Below, in pieces: positions 15,779 through 23,028 of a stretch of 30,851 nt of DNA. Position 1 is the first letter of the stretch. Every line of letters starts with the position of its first letter. This stretch comes from DATBFU01 sp046735265 (lineage in GTDB: Bacteria > Acidobacteriota > Thermoanaerobaculia > UBA5066 > Gp7-AA6), in assembly GCA_046735265.1 (NCBI GenBank), contig JBKPSZ010000108.1, positions 1 through 30,851 on the forward strand. Direction: 5' to 3'. The notes beneath the pieces are model-generated. The model saw only the letters and a list, made by a program, of their open reading frames with translations, was not told where the DNA came from and ran no database searches. The position numbers and the translations under genes are program-made.

Positions 15779-18196
15779 TTATCCCTCCTGCAGCGCGGTC
15801 GTCGGCGCGACGCGCGTCGCCCGCCAGGCCGGCACGGCGCAGGCCGCGAGCGCCACGGACGCGAGGAGCGCCGAGACCGACGCGAACGTGACGAGATCGG
15901 TCGATCCGACGCCGAAGAGAAGTGTGCCGAGCAGTCGCCCGAGGGCCAGGGAGCCGGCGATCCCGATCGCGAGCCCGATCAGCGCCGGCCGCATCCCCTG
16001 CAGGACCACCATGCGGACCAGGCGGCCGCCCTGCGCTCCGAGCGCCATGCGGATTCCGATCTCGCGCGTCCGGCTCCGCACGGAGTAGGCGAGAACGCTG
16101 TAGATGCCGACGGCCGAGAGCAGGAGGGCCAGCAGTGCGAAGACGGCCAGCATCCGCATGTTGAATCGCGCCTCCGAGAGGGACGTCCCCAAATACTCCT
16201 CCATCGTGCCGACGTCCGTGACCGCCAGGTCGGGATCGATGGCATGGATGGCGGCGTCTACCGAGGGCCCGAGAAGGCGCGCGTCCTGCGCCGTCCGCGC
16301 GACCAGCGACATCGAGAAGAGGGGGATCTGCCCGTGCGGGACGAAGACCGCGGCGATCGGCTCCACGCGAGCGAGGCCGCGAAGCTTGACGTCTCCGACG
16401 ATGCCCACCACTTCCCGCACGACTCCCGGATAGAAGGTCAGCGTCAGGCGCTTGCCGACGGCGTCTTCGCCCGGCCAGAACTTCTTCGCCATGCTCTCGG
16501 TGACGAGAAGGACGGCCGGCGCCCGATCCGGGTCGGCCTCGGTGAAGTCCCGCCCGCGGCGGAGCGGAATCCGGAGGGCCGCGAGAGTCCCGGGTGTCAG
16601 GACCCGGACGGCGACTTCGGGCTGTTCGGACAGGGAGGCGGCGGGGCGTCCCTCGATCGCGATCGGCTGGGTCGATCCGCCGTTGGTCAGCGGCAGCGTG
16701 TTGATCGCGCCCGCCGACTCCACACCGGGGAGCGCGCGCACGCGCGCGAGGACCTGCTCGTAGAACCGGCGCTGCGACTCCGCTTCCGGGTACTTCCGTT
16801 CGGGGATCGAGAGCTGCGCGCGCAGCACGTTCTTCGGGTCGAAGCCCGGGTCCACGCCTCGCAGCCGGCCGAGGCTGCGGACGAGCAGGCCCGCTCCAAA
16901 CATCAGCATCAGAGCCAGGGCGACCTCCACCGCCACGAGCGCGCTGCGCAGAACCGGGCTTCCGGCGTCGGACTCCGCGCGGCCCCCCTGCTTCAGCGCG
17001 TCGTTCGGGTTCGCTCGCGTCAGACGCCAGGCGGGGATCGCGCCCGCGAGCGCTCCGGTCAAGAGCGACACCCCGAGCGTGAAGAGGAGAACCGGACCAT
17101 CGACGCGAATCTCCGTCACGCGAGGCAGCCGGCTGCCGAGAAACGACGTGATGAGATTCGTCCCCATCCGCGCGATCGCGAGACCGACGGCCCCGCCGCC
17201 GAGCGCGAGGAGACCCGTCTCGGCGAAGAGCTTCTGAACGATCCGGCCGCGGCTCGCCCCGAGAGCGGTGCGGACGGCGATCTCCTTGCGCCGCGCGAGC
17301 GTCTTCGCGAGGACGAGATTGGCCACATTGGCGCACGCGATCAGCAGAACGAAAGCGACCGCTCCCAGGAGCACGAGGAGCGCCGGGCGGACGTCGCCGA
17401 CGAGCTCTTCGTGGAGCGGGATGACGGCCGCGCCCCAGCCCTTGTTGTCCGCCGGATAACGTACGGCCAGGCGCGCCGCGATGGCGTTCATCTGGGCCCG
17501 GGCGGCCTCGACGCCGACGCCGCGCTTCAATCTCGCGAGGACGTCGAAGTCGTGGATGCCGCGGATCGCCTTCTCGCTCGGACTGAACGCGAGCGGCAGC
17601 CAGAGTCGCGTCCCGGCGTAGTAACCGAGGCGGGCCGGAAGGACGCCGACGATCGTGTAAGCATGTGCGTCGGCGACGAACGTGCGGCCGACGGCGGCCG
17701 GGTCGCCGCCGAAGCGGCGTTTCCACAGCTCCTCCGACAGCACCGCGACGTAACGCCCGGGCTCGTCGTCCCCCGGTGCGAAGAGGCGGCCGGCGAGCGG
17801 CCGGACCCCGAGGACGGAGAAGAAATCCGCCGACACGAACGCGGCCGAAATCGGTTCCGGCGGGCCGAAGCCGGTCAGCGTCACGCTTCCGGGTGCCAGG
17901 ATGCTCATGCTCTCGAAGACGTCGTTCTCCGCTTTCCAGTCGAAGTAGTTCGCGGGCGAAACCGAAAACGTCTTGTGGCCCGGGAAGATCTCGGGAGGCG
18001 GGACGTGCGGGACCGATACGAGCCGCTGCGAGTCGGGGAAGGGGAGGGGCTTCACGAGCACGGCGTTCACGACGGAGAAGATCGCCGTGTTGGCTCCGAT
18101 CCCGAGGGCGAGCACGCCGATGGTCACGGCGGCAAAACCCGGGTTCTTCCGGATCCGGCGGAGTCCCTGTCGAATGTCCTGGATGACCGTCCCCAT
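15779..18196 (-). CDS. ADOP-type MacB/FtsX ABC permease
   Basis: 805 residues from ATG at 18196, which has GGAGG five bases upstream; a GTG two codons earlier (18202) abuts the SD and is less likely. The N-terminus (DIRQGLRRIRKNPGF) leads into a first membrane helix (about 21-45), a large periplasmic MacB-type domain, then a first FtsX module (helix about 270-297 followed by the RRKEIAVRTALGA motif, 302-314). A second periplasmic domain and a second FtsX module (about 680-805, with TREIGIRMALGA) follow, ending PAWRATRVAPTTALQEG. The duplicated two-module permease without an ATPase gene nearby is the pattern of acidobacterial duplicated orphan permeases. Transported substrate unknown; macrolide-, peptide- or lipoprotein-type export is a family inference only. 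Confidence 0.93.
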   Translation of the reverse strand: MGTVIQDIRQGLRRIRKNPGFAAVTIGVLALGIGANTAIFSVVNAVLVKPLPFPDSQRLVSVPHVPPPEIFPGHKTFSVSPANYFDWKAENDVFESMSILAPGSVTLTGFGPPEPISAAFVSADFFSVLGVRPLAGRLFAPGDDEPGRYVAVLSEELWKRRFGGDPAAVGRTFVADAHAYTIVGVLPARLGYYAGTRLWLPLAFSPSEKAIRGIHDFDVLARLKRGVGVEAARAQMNAIAARLAVRYPADNKGWGAAVIPLHEELVGDVRPALLVLLGAVAFVLLIACANVANLVLAKTLARRKEIAVRTALGASRGRIVQKLFAETGLLALGGGAVGLAIARMGTNLITSFLGSRLPRVTEIRVDGPVLLFTLGVSLLTGALAGAIPAWRLTRANPNDALKQGGRAESDAGSPVLRSALVAVEVALALMLMFGAGLLVRSLGRLRGVDPGFDPKNVLRAQLSIPERKYPEAESQRRFYEQVLARVRALPGVESAGAINTLPLTNGGSTQPIAIEGRPAASLSEQPEVAVRVLTPGTLAALRIPLRRGRDFTEADPDRAPAVLLVTESMAKKFWPGEDAVGKRLTLTFYPGVVREVVGIVGDVKLRGLARVEPIAAVFVPHGQIPLFSMSLVARTAQDARLLGPSVDAAIHAIDPDLAVTDVGTMEEYLGTSLSEARFNMRMLAVFALLALLLSAVGIYSVLAYSVRSRTREIGIRMALGAQGGRLVRMVVLQGMRPALIGLAIGIAGSLALGRLLGTLLFGVGSTDLVTFASVSALLASVALAACAVPAWRATRVAPTTALQEG

Positions 18197-18395
18197 CGGC
18201 ACCTCCGCGCCCCCGGGAAGGCTCGACGCCCCGGAAGCTTTCCTTTCAGAGACGTGAAAGCCGGCCTCTTGTTCTTCGGATCCGGCGAAATTTGGTCGGC
18301 GATTCGTGGCCCGACGGCACCATCCCGGAAGCGGACACTCCGGACCCCCCCGGGGACCGCCTCGGGGGAGCGGCCTCGAATCCGCCTTCCGCCGA

Positions 18396-18401
18396 TAGAA
18401 T
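18396..18401 (+). promoter_or_regulatory. -10 box of the ECF sigma gene (leaderless)
   Basis: TAGAAT lies 10 bases before the GTG start at 18412, so transcription would begin at or next to the start codon. No convincing -35 or SD is seen. The same hexamer precedes the SRP RNA. An autoregulatory ECF promoter cannot be recognised with confidence in the 215 bp between this gene and the divergent permease. Confidence 0.45.
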
Positions 18402-18411
18402 CGGAATCGCC

Positions 18412-19065
18412 GTGAGCGAAAAGAGCGTAAATCCAGGACATGACGGCCGCGATCTCTCGGACCTGGAGCTCGTCCGGCGGATCAAGGCCGGAGACGAAGA
18501 GGCGCTGGCGCAGATGATCGAGCGCTACCACGCCCGCGTCTACTCCCTCTCCTACGGCGTGCTCCGAAACGCCGAGGACGCCGAGGAGTCCACGCAGGAC
18601 ACCTTCCTGACGCTGTATCGCAAGATCGACAAGTTCGACGAGTCGAAGAAGTTCTTCTCCTGGTTCTACCGCGTGGCGCTGAATCAGGCCTACAGCCGTG
18701 CGCGCCGGCGGAAAGCCTCGGCCAAGGTCTCGATTCAGGAGCATCTGCCGCGCTTCTCCGAGGACGGCCACCTGGCGAGCGTCGACTGGCCCGACGCCTC
18801 GGTCGCCGTCGAGGACGAGGCCTCGGCCCGAGAACTCGCGGCGCGGGCCGCGGAGTTCATCGAGGAGCTGCCCCGCGCCTACCGCGACGTGATCTGGATG
18901 GCGGACGTCGAGGAGATGCCCGCCGCCGAGATCGCCGAGATCCTGGGCATCTCGATCGCGGCTCTGAAATCGCGCCTCCATCGCGCGCGGCTCCATGTCC
19001 GGCAGCGGCTCGCGGAGATCTCGAGGCCGGCCCTCTCGGCCGCGGGAGCGGGAGCAGCCGGATGA
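18412..19065 (+). CDS. ECF-type RNA polymerase sigma factor
   Basis: 217 residues from GTG at 18412. The frame is open upstream to 18292, but the added residues are Pro/Gly-rich and unlike the family, and TAGAAT sits within them. Sigma-70 region 2 covers about 32-98 (RYHARVYSLSYGVLRNAEDA, then DTFLTLYRKID and FSWFYRVALNQAYSRARRRK). Region 4 covers about 150-205 (ELPRAYRDVIWMADVEEMPA, EIAEILGISIAALKSRLHRA), the helix-turn-helix that reads the -35 element. There is no region 1 or 3, as in ECF (RpoE-like) factors. It directs a regulon in response to a signal relayed by its anti-sigma partner, encoded next with an ATGA overlap. The linker between regions 2 and 4 is rather long and acidic. Confidence 0.94.
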   Translation: MSEKSVNPGHDGRDLSDLELVRRIKAGDEEALAQMIERYHARVYSLSYGVLRNAEDAEESTQDTFLTLYRKIDKFDESKKFFSWFYRVALNQAYSRARRRKASAKVSIQEHLPRFSEDGHLASVDWPDASVAVEDEASARELAARAAEFIEELPRAYRDVIWMADVEEMPAAEIAEILGISIAALKSRLHRARLHVRQRLAEISRPALSAAGAGAAG

Positions 19066-19355
19066 AGAAGACGAAGAAGGGCGCCGCTCCGCCCGAGCTC
19101 CATTGCCACGCCGAGGAGCTGAGCTGCAAGAGCCTCGTCATGGAGGCGCTCTACGACTTCGAGGAGGGCACGATGCCCGAAACCGAGCGGCGGGAGCTCG
19201 AGCGGCATCTGGAGGCTTGCCCGCCCTGCGTCCGGTTCCTCGACTCCTACCGCGCCACCGGCCGCACGCTGCGCGCCTTGAAGCCCCGCGAGGTGCCTTC
19301 GACGCTCGCCCGAACGGTCTTCGAATTCGTCAAGGCGCGCTGCGCCAAGAAATGA
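19062..19355 (+). CDS. Zinc-finger (zf-HC2-like) anti-sigma factor, soluble
   Basis: 97 residues, ATG at 19062 overlapping the sigma stop by four bases. The motif H49-x3-C53-x2-C56, with C22 upstream, fits the zinc-binding anti-sigma (ZAS/zf-HC2) fold that clamps an ECF sigma factor. The N-terminus is Lys-rich (MKKTKKG), and further Cys/His residues at 14-16 could join the metal site. Unlike many anti-sigma factors it has no membrane helix and no sensor domain; the two hydrophobic helices are instead in the next overlapping gene. Sigma binding is inferred from motif and gene order. A redox or metal trigger is possible for a soluble ZAS protein but is not shown here. Confidence 0.85.
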   Translation: MKKTKKGAAPPELHCHAEELSCKSLVMEALYDFEEGTMPETERRELERHLEACPPCVRFLDSYRATGRTLRALKPREVPSTLARTVFEFVKARCAKK

Positions 19356-19558
19356 CATCCGCGCCCGGCCTGCGGCGCGTCGTCTGGGCAATCGTCTGGC
19401 TCGCCGCCTTCTCGGCGCTCTACTCGGCGGGGGAGCAGCTCGGAATCTGGCCCGAATTGCCGCCGGGCGCGCTTCGAAATCTCGATCTCGTCGTCGGTGC
19501 GGTCGCGGTCGCTGCGCTCGCGGCGGTGCTTCTCCTCTCGAGACGCGGTTCCGCCTGA
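19352..19558 (+). CDS. Small two-helix membrane protein downstream of the anti-sigma gene
   Basis: 68 residues, ATG at 19352 in an ATGA overlap with the anti-sigma gene. Two hydrophobic stretches are visible: VVWAIVWLAAFSALYSA (about residues 10-26) and LVVGAVAVAALAAVLLLS (about 46-63), separated by a short loop with GIWPELPPG. By the positive-inside rule the ends (LRR, SRRGSA) are cytosolic, making a hairpin with both ends inside. I do not recognise a family. Coupled translation with the sigma/anti-sigma pair suggests that it could anchor or sense for that pair. TGA at 19556-19558 lies directly before the SRP RNA promoter. Confidence 0.75.
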   Translation: MTSAPGLRRVVWAIVWLAAFSALYSAGEQLGIWPELPPGALRNLDLVVGAVAVAALAAVLLLSRRGSA

Positions 19559-19564
19559 TAGAAT
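19559..19564 (+). promoter_or_regulatory. -10 box of the SRP RNA
   Basis: TAGAAT begins right after the TGA of the preceding gene and ends seven bases before the terminal stem of the SRP RNA. No good -35 hexamer is seen at 16-18 bp spacing. Confidence 0.5.
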
Positions 19565-19571
19565 CGCCGAC

Positions 19572-19702
19572 CCGGCGGCCGAAGATGGGTTCGGGCCCTG
19601 TGCGACGGAAGTCTCCGAACCTCGTCAGGTCCGGAAGGAAGCAGCGATCAGGAGGCGCCCCCGGGCGCCGCAGGCCAACCTGAGCCCATCTTCGGCCGCC
19701 GG
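19572..19702 (+). ncRNA. ffs: Signal recognition particle RNA (4.5S type)
   Basis: The domain IV core GGTCCGGAAGGAAGCAGC (19628-19645), with its GGAA tetraloop, is the universal bacterial SRP RNA signature that binds Ffh. The ends form a perfect 18-bp stem, 19572-19589 with 19685-19702 (GAAGATGGG against CCCATCTTC at its inner part). The part conserved in 4.5S RNAs spans about 19585-19690, so it is the small form without an Alu domain. A GC-rich hairpin (GGCGCC-CCCG-GGCGCC) sits on the 3' side of the core. The RNA targets membrane and secreted proteins to FtsY/SecYEG. Location just before dnaX is a common arrangement. The exact ends are uncertain by several bases. Confidence 0.95.
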
Positions 19703-19722
19703 AATTGCCGCGAAGGACTTCG

Positions 19723-21354
19723 ATGCACGTTTCCCTCCCTCGAAAATATCGCCCGCAGCGGTTCGAAGATCTGGTCGGCCAGGAGGCCGTCGCGCGCACG
19801 CTCACGAACGCGATCACCGAGAACCGCGTGGCGCCCGCGTACCTGCTGACCGGGCCGCGCGGGGTCGGGAAGACTTCGACGGCGCGCCTGCTCGCGCGCG
19901 CGCTCAACTGCGAGAAGGGGCCGACCCCGCACCCGTGCGGCGTTTGCGCCTCCTGCCGGGAAATCCTGTCGCGGGGGGACTCCCTCGACGTCCACGAGAT
20001 CGACGGCGCTTCCAACCGGAAGATCGAGAACGCCCGCGAGCTCATCGAGACGATCCGGTACGCGCCGCAGCGCGACCGCTTCCGGATCGCGATCATCGAC
20101 GAAGTCCACATGCTCACGACCGAGGCGTTCAACGCCCTCTTGAAGACGCTCGAGGAGCCTCCGCAGCACGCGCGTTTCCTTCTCGCCTCGACGGAGCTCC
20201 ACCGGATCCCGGCCACGATCGTCTCTCGGTGCCAGCGCTTCCAGTTCCGGGCGCTCTCCGAGGCGGAGATCGCCGACCAGCTCCACAAGGTGGCCGCGGC
20301 GGAGAAGATCGCCGCGACGCCGGAGGCTCTCCGGACCCTCGCGGCGGCCGCCGAAGGCAGCCTGCGCGACGGGCTGTCGCTCCTCGACCAGGCGGCGACG
20401 CTCTCCGCCGGCGTCGTGGACGAGGCGCGGTGCGCCGAGATCCTCGCGCTCGTCGATCGGCAGCTGCTCGAGGCGGTCTACTCGGCGGCGGCCTCGGGCG
20501 ACCGGGGCGCGGCCGTGTCCGCCCTGGCGAAGCTCGCGGACAAGGGGAGCGATCCCCGCCAGGTCTTCAAGGAGCTGATCACGCTCCTGCGCCGTCTCCT
20601 GCTCTCCTCGGCGGGGGGCGAAGTCGAGGCGACGCCCGCCGAGCGCGAGCGCCTGTCGGTCCTGGCGCGGGCGATGCCGTACGAGAACCTGCTTCGGTCG
20701 CTCTCTCTCGCCGTCGAAGCCGACACCGTCGCGCGCCGGGTCGAGGACCCGGGCCTCGTTCTGCAGCTCTTCGTGCTGCGCCTGGCGGAGCTGCCGAAGC
20801 TCCGCCGCGTCGAGGAGCTGCTCTCCGGCTCCGGCCCGGGGGTACTGGCCGCGCCGGCCGCGGAGACCGGCCCGTCGGCGCCTCCCGAACGACCGCGAAT
20901 CCTGTCTCTCGTTCCGGTCGAGCCGGAGCCTGCCCCGCCCCCGCCCGCATCCGGCGGCGAAGACCGCGCGCTCGCGCGCTTTCACGATCTCCTCGACTCC
21001 CGCCGGCGCGTGACCGCCGCCCAGGTGAGTCTCGCGGAGTCGGTGTCCGTGTCGGGAAACGATCTCGTGCTCCACTTCGGGATCGACAAGGCGACGGCGA
21101 AAGAGGCGCTCGAAGAGCCGACGACGAAGAAGCTGCTCGCCGACGTCGCGCGGGAGGCGTTCGGCCGGGCGCTTCGCGTCGTTCTCCGCACCGGACCGCC
21201 GATCGACGGAGATCTGGGAAAGGCCGCCCGCGAGGTGCCTCGCGACACGATCGCGCGCGAGCGCGCCTCCTCGCGCGCCGAGAGCGATCCGGTCGTACGG
21301 TCTGCGCTCGAGCTCTTTCGCGGCGAGCTGACGGAAGTGAAGGAGGAAGAGTAG
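19723..21354 (+). CDS. dnaX: DNA polymerase III subunit gamma/tau
   Basis: 543 residues from ATG at 19723, with AAGGA upstream at good spacing; an in-frame TTG six codons earlier lies beside the SRP RNA stem and is less likely. The N-terminus HVSLPRKYRPQRFEDLVGQ is typical of DnaX. The Walker A motif GPRGVGKTS is at 44-52, the zinc-binding cysteines are C63, C72, C75 and C78, Walker B/DEVH is at 126-129, and an SRC sensor motif follows near residue 170. AAA+ and collar domains extend to about 370, then a Pro/Ala linker (about 390-415) and a tau-like C-terminal domain. It loads the beta clamp and organises the replisome. It is shorter than E. coli tau. I see no A-rich slippery site, so a frameshifted gamma product is not supported. 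Confidence 0.96.
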   Translation: MHVSLPRKYRPQRFEDLVGQEAVARTLTNAITENRVAPAYLLTGPRGVGKTSTARLLARALNCEKGPTPHPCGVCASCREILSRGDSLDVHEIDGASNRKIENARELIETIRYAPQRDRFRIAIIDEVHMLTTEAFNALLKTLEEPPQHARFLLASTELHRIPATIVSRCQRFQFRALSEAEIADQLHKVAAAEKIAATPEALRTLAAAAEGSLRDGLSLLDQAATLSAGVVDEARCAEILALVDRQLLEAVYSAAASGDRGAAVSALAKLADKGSDPRQVFKELITLLRRLLLSSAGGEVEATPAERERLSVLARAMPYENLLRSLSLAVEADTVARRVEDPGLVLQLFVLRLAELPKLRRVEELLSGSGPGVLAAPAAETGPSAPPERPRILSLVPVEPEPAPPPPASGGEDRALARFHDLLDSRRRVTAAQVSLAESVSVSGNDLVLHFGIDKATAKEALEEPTTKKLLADVAREAFGRALRVVLRTGPPIDGDLGKAAREVPRDTIARERASSRAESDPVVRSALELFRGELTEVKEEE

Positions 21355-21355
21355 G

Positions 21356-21439
21356 AATTGATGATTGAAGATTGGTGATTGATGATTGACGAATCCGACC
21401 GACATCCAATCATCAATCTTCAATCAGAAATCACCAATT
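21356..21439. repeat. AT-rich inverted-repeat element between dnaX and ybaB
   Basis: The left arm (about 21356-21389) is built from repeats of GATTGA/TGATTGA; the right arm (about 21405-21439) is built from the complementary TCAATC/CAATCA, with a 15-base spacer. TGATTGAAGATTG in the left arm recurs inverted in the right arm, so several fold-back registers are possible. Base composition is strikingly AT-rich against the surrounding high-GC genes. It holds no coding frame. It may be a dispersed palindromic element or an mRNA hairpin between the two cotranscribed genes. Confidence 0.7.
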
Positions 21440-21451
21440 GCGAGTAGAGCC

Positions 21452-21748
21452 ATGAACATCCAGAAGATGATGGCCCAGGCCCAGGCGATGCAGAACAAGG
21501 TGCAGGCCGAGCTCGCGGCGCTCCGCATCGAGGCCTCCGCCGGCGGCGGACTCGTGAAAGTCGAGATGTCCGGCCACAAGGAACCGCTCGGCGTTCACAT
21601 CGAGCCTTCCGCGGTGGACCCGAACGACGTCGAGACGCTCCAGGACCTCGTCCTCGCCGCGTTCCGCGAAGCCGCGCGCCTCGTGGACGAGGCCGTCGAG
21701 AAGAAGACTTCGGCGATGCTGTCGGGCATGATGCCCGGCCGGCGTTAG
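21452..21748 (+). CDS. ybaB: YbaB/EbfC nucleoid-associated protein
   Basis: 98 residues from ATG at 21452. The open frame continues upstream through the AT-rich repeat, but the family N-terminus MNIQKMMAQAQAMQNKVQAE fixes the start. A long N-terminal helix precedes the GGGLVKVEMSGHKEPLGVHI strand block and a C-terminal helix ending KKTSAMLSGMMPG, all characteristic of the family; length is normal. YbaB/EbfC dimers bind DNA without strong sequence preference and shape nucleoid structure. Position between dnaX and recR is conserved in many bacteria. The SD is poor (GAG only), so translation may depend on coupling or on the structure of the upstream repeat. Confidence 0.95.
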   Translation: MNIQKMMAQAQAMQNKVQAELAALRIEASAGGGLVKVEMSGHKEPLGVHIEPSAVDPNDVETLQDLVLAAFREAARLVDEAVEKKTSAMLSGMMPGRR

Positions 21749-21750
21749 AA

Positions 21751-21828
21751 AGGCGAATGGCGACGGGCGAAGGCAGGGCGAGTCTCCGGCCGCGGCCCCG
21801 TTCGCCTCTCCTCTTTCGTCCTTCGCCG
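21751..21828. repeat. GC-rich inverted-repeat element between ybaB and recR
   Basis: The left part contains GGCGAATGG and GGGCGAAGG (21752-21774); the right part contains CCGTTCGCC and CCTTCGCC (about 21798-21828). The architecture, short motifs repeated on one arm and their complement repeated on the other, parallels the AT-rich element before ybaB although the motif differs. The 91-bp gap to recR holds no other feature. Confidence 0.5.
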
Positions 21829-21839
21829 GCCATGCTCTG

Positions 21840-22436
21840 ATGCCCGGCACCCCGAGGTCCTTCGAGCGGCTCGCGGCCGAGCTCCAGCGCCTTCCCGGGA
21901 TCGGCGCCAAGAGCGCCGCGCGGCTCGCCTACCATCTGCTGCGGTCGCCGCGCGAGGAGGCGGAGCGGCTCTCCCGCGCCATCGCCGAGGCGCGCGACGC
22001 CGTCCGCCGCTGCGCGATGTGTCGGACTCTGACCGAGGAGGAGGTCTGCGACGTCTGCTCCGATCCGGAGCGCGACGCCTCGCTCCTCTGCGTCGTCGAA
22101 GACGCCGGAAACGTCGCGGTCATCGAGAAGTCGAGGGAGTACCGCGGGCGGTACCACGTGCTCTGGGGGGCGCTTTCTCCTCTGAAGGGGATCGGCCCCG
22201 ACGAGATCGACGCCGACGCGCTCCTCGCCCGGATCACCCCCGAGGTCGGCGAGGTGATCCTCGCCACGAACCCGAACGTCGAAGGGGAGGCGACCGCGCT
22301 CTACATCGCCAAGCGGCTCAAGGGGACCGCGGTGCGCGTGACGCGAATCGCCTTCGGTCTTCCCGTGGGCGGTGACATCGAATATGCCGATGAGGTCACA
22401 ATGGCGCGGGCCATGGAGGGACGGCGGGAGCTCTGA
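21840..22436 (+). CDS. recR: Recombination mediator RecR
   Basis: 198 residues, ATG at 21840. The helix-hairpin-helix region reads LPGIGAKSAARLAYHLL (18-34), the C4 zinc finger is formed by C58, C61, C70 and C73, and the Toprim domain follows (CVVEDAGNVAVIEKS, YHVLWGALSPLKGIGP). Conserved LATNPNVEGEAT and TRIAFGLPVGGDIEYAD blocks come before the C-terminus. Length equals the family norm. With RecF/RecO it loads RecA on gapped DNA. It lies downstream of dnaX-ybaB, the usual neighbourhood. No clear SD is seen right before the ATG. Confidence 0.97.
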   Translation: MPGTPRSFERLAAELQRLPGIGAKSAARLAYHLLRSPREEAERLSRAIAEARDAVRRCAMCRTLTEEEVCDVCSDPERDASLLCVVEDAGNVAVIEKSREYRGRYHVLWGALSPLKGIGPDEIDADALLARITPEVGEVILATNPNVEGEATALYIAKRLKGTAVRVTRIAFGLPVGGDIEYADEVTMARAMEGRREL

Positions 22437-22457
22437 GACGAGCCGTCGTACCTCTGT

Positions 22458-22463
22458 TACAAT
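22458..22463 (+). promoter_or_regulatory. -10 box upstream of mglB
   Basis: TACAAT lies 28 bases before the mglB ATG, giving a leader of about 20 nt that carries GGAGAAAG as SD. A weak -35 (CTGAGA at 22433-22438, 19-bp spacing) overlaps the recR stop. This suggests that mglBA can be transcribed apart from dnaX-recR. Confidence 0.5.
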
Positions 22464-22491
22464 AACCCTCAACCGGAGAAAGACTTAATCC

Positions 22492-22992
22492 ATGACGGCC
22501 CCTGACCTCGTCCTGTACGACGAGGAATTCCAAAGGATCCGGGAGTCTCTTCAGCGTCTGCGCCACGACGCCAACGCGAATGTCGTCTTCCTTGTGGACA
22601 AGAACGGGCAGCAGATCGCGGCGGTCGGAGACCTCCAGACCCTGGACACGACATCTCTCGCCTCTCTGACGGCGGGCAACGTCGCGGCGACGGACGGCCT
22701 GGCGCGCCTGATCGGCGAGAAGGAGTTCTCGATCCTCTTCCACGAGGGGGAGAAGGACAACATCCACATCTCGATCGTGGCCCAGAGGGTCATCCTAGTG
22801 GTGATCTTCGACGAGCGCTCTTCGCTCGGGCTGGTCCGGCTCCGGGTGCGCCGCGCCACGACGGAGCTCGACAAGATCTTCGAGGACATTACGAAGAAGG
22901 TCGAAAAGGAGAAGGAGTCGCTTCAGGCCGAGTTCGAGTCCCCGTTCGCCGAGATCACGGACGAGGACATCGACCGCCTCTTCTCCGAGTGA
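22492..22992 (+). CDS. mglB: Roadblock/LC7 protein, MglB-like
   Basis: 166 residues, ATG at 22492. The Roadblock/LC7 domain spans about 10-125: an amphipathic first helix (EEFQRIRESLQRLRHDANA), the strand VVFLVDKNGQQIAAVG, a helix with TDGLARLIGEKEF, then IHISIVAQRVILVVIFDE. A charged C-terminal extension (KKVEKEKESLQAEFESPF) and an acidic end follow. MglB proteins are GTPase-activating partners of MglA and set its polar localisation in myxobacteria and Thermus. The MglA gene lies 36 bp downstream, which makes the assignment firm. The cellular process controlled here is not evident from the window. Confidence 0.9.
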   Translation: MTAPDLVLYDEEFQRIRESLQRLRHDANANVVFLVDKNGQQIAAVGDLQTLDTTSLASLTAGNVAATDGLARLIGEKEFSILFHEGEKDNIHISIVAQRVILVVIFDERSSLGLVRLRVRRATTELDKIFEDITKKVEKEKESLQAEFESPFAEITDEDIDRLFSE

Positions 22993-23028
22993 TTCCAGCG
23001 GCCGCTCGCCGATTTCGCTGACCGACTC

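Noticed and set aside
18243..18260. CTTTCA-N6-TGAAAG inverted repeat upstream of the permease
   Set aside because: Arms are only six bases and no promoter element adjoins; it could be chance, so it is not listed as an operator.
19723..21354. Programmed frameshift in dnaX for a gamma subunit
   Set aside because: No A-rich heptamer with a following stem was found at the expected place.
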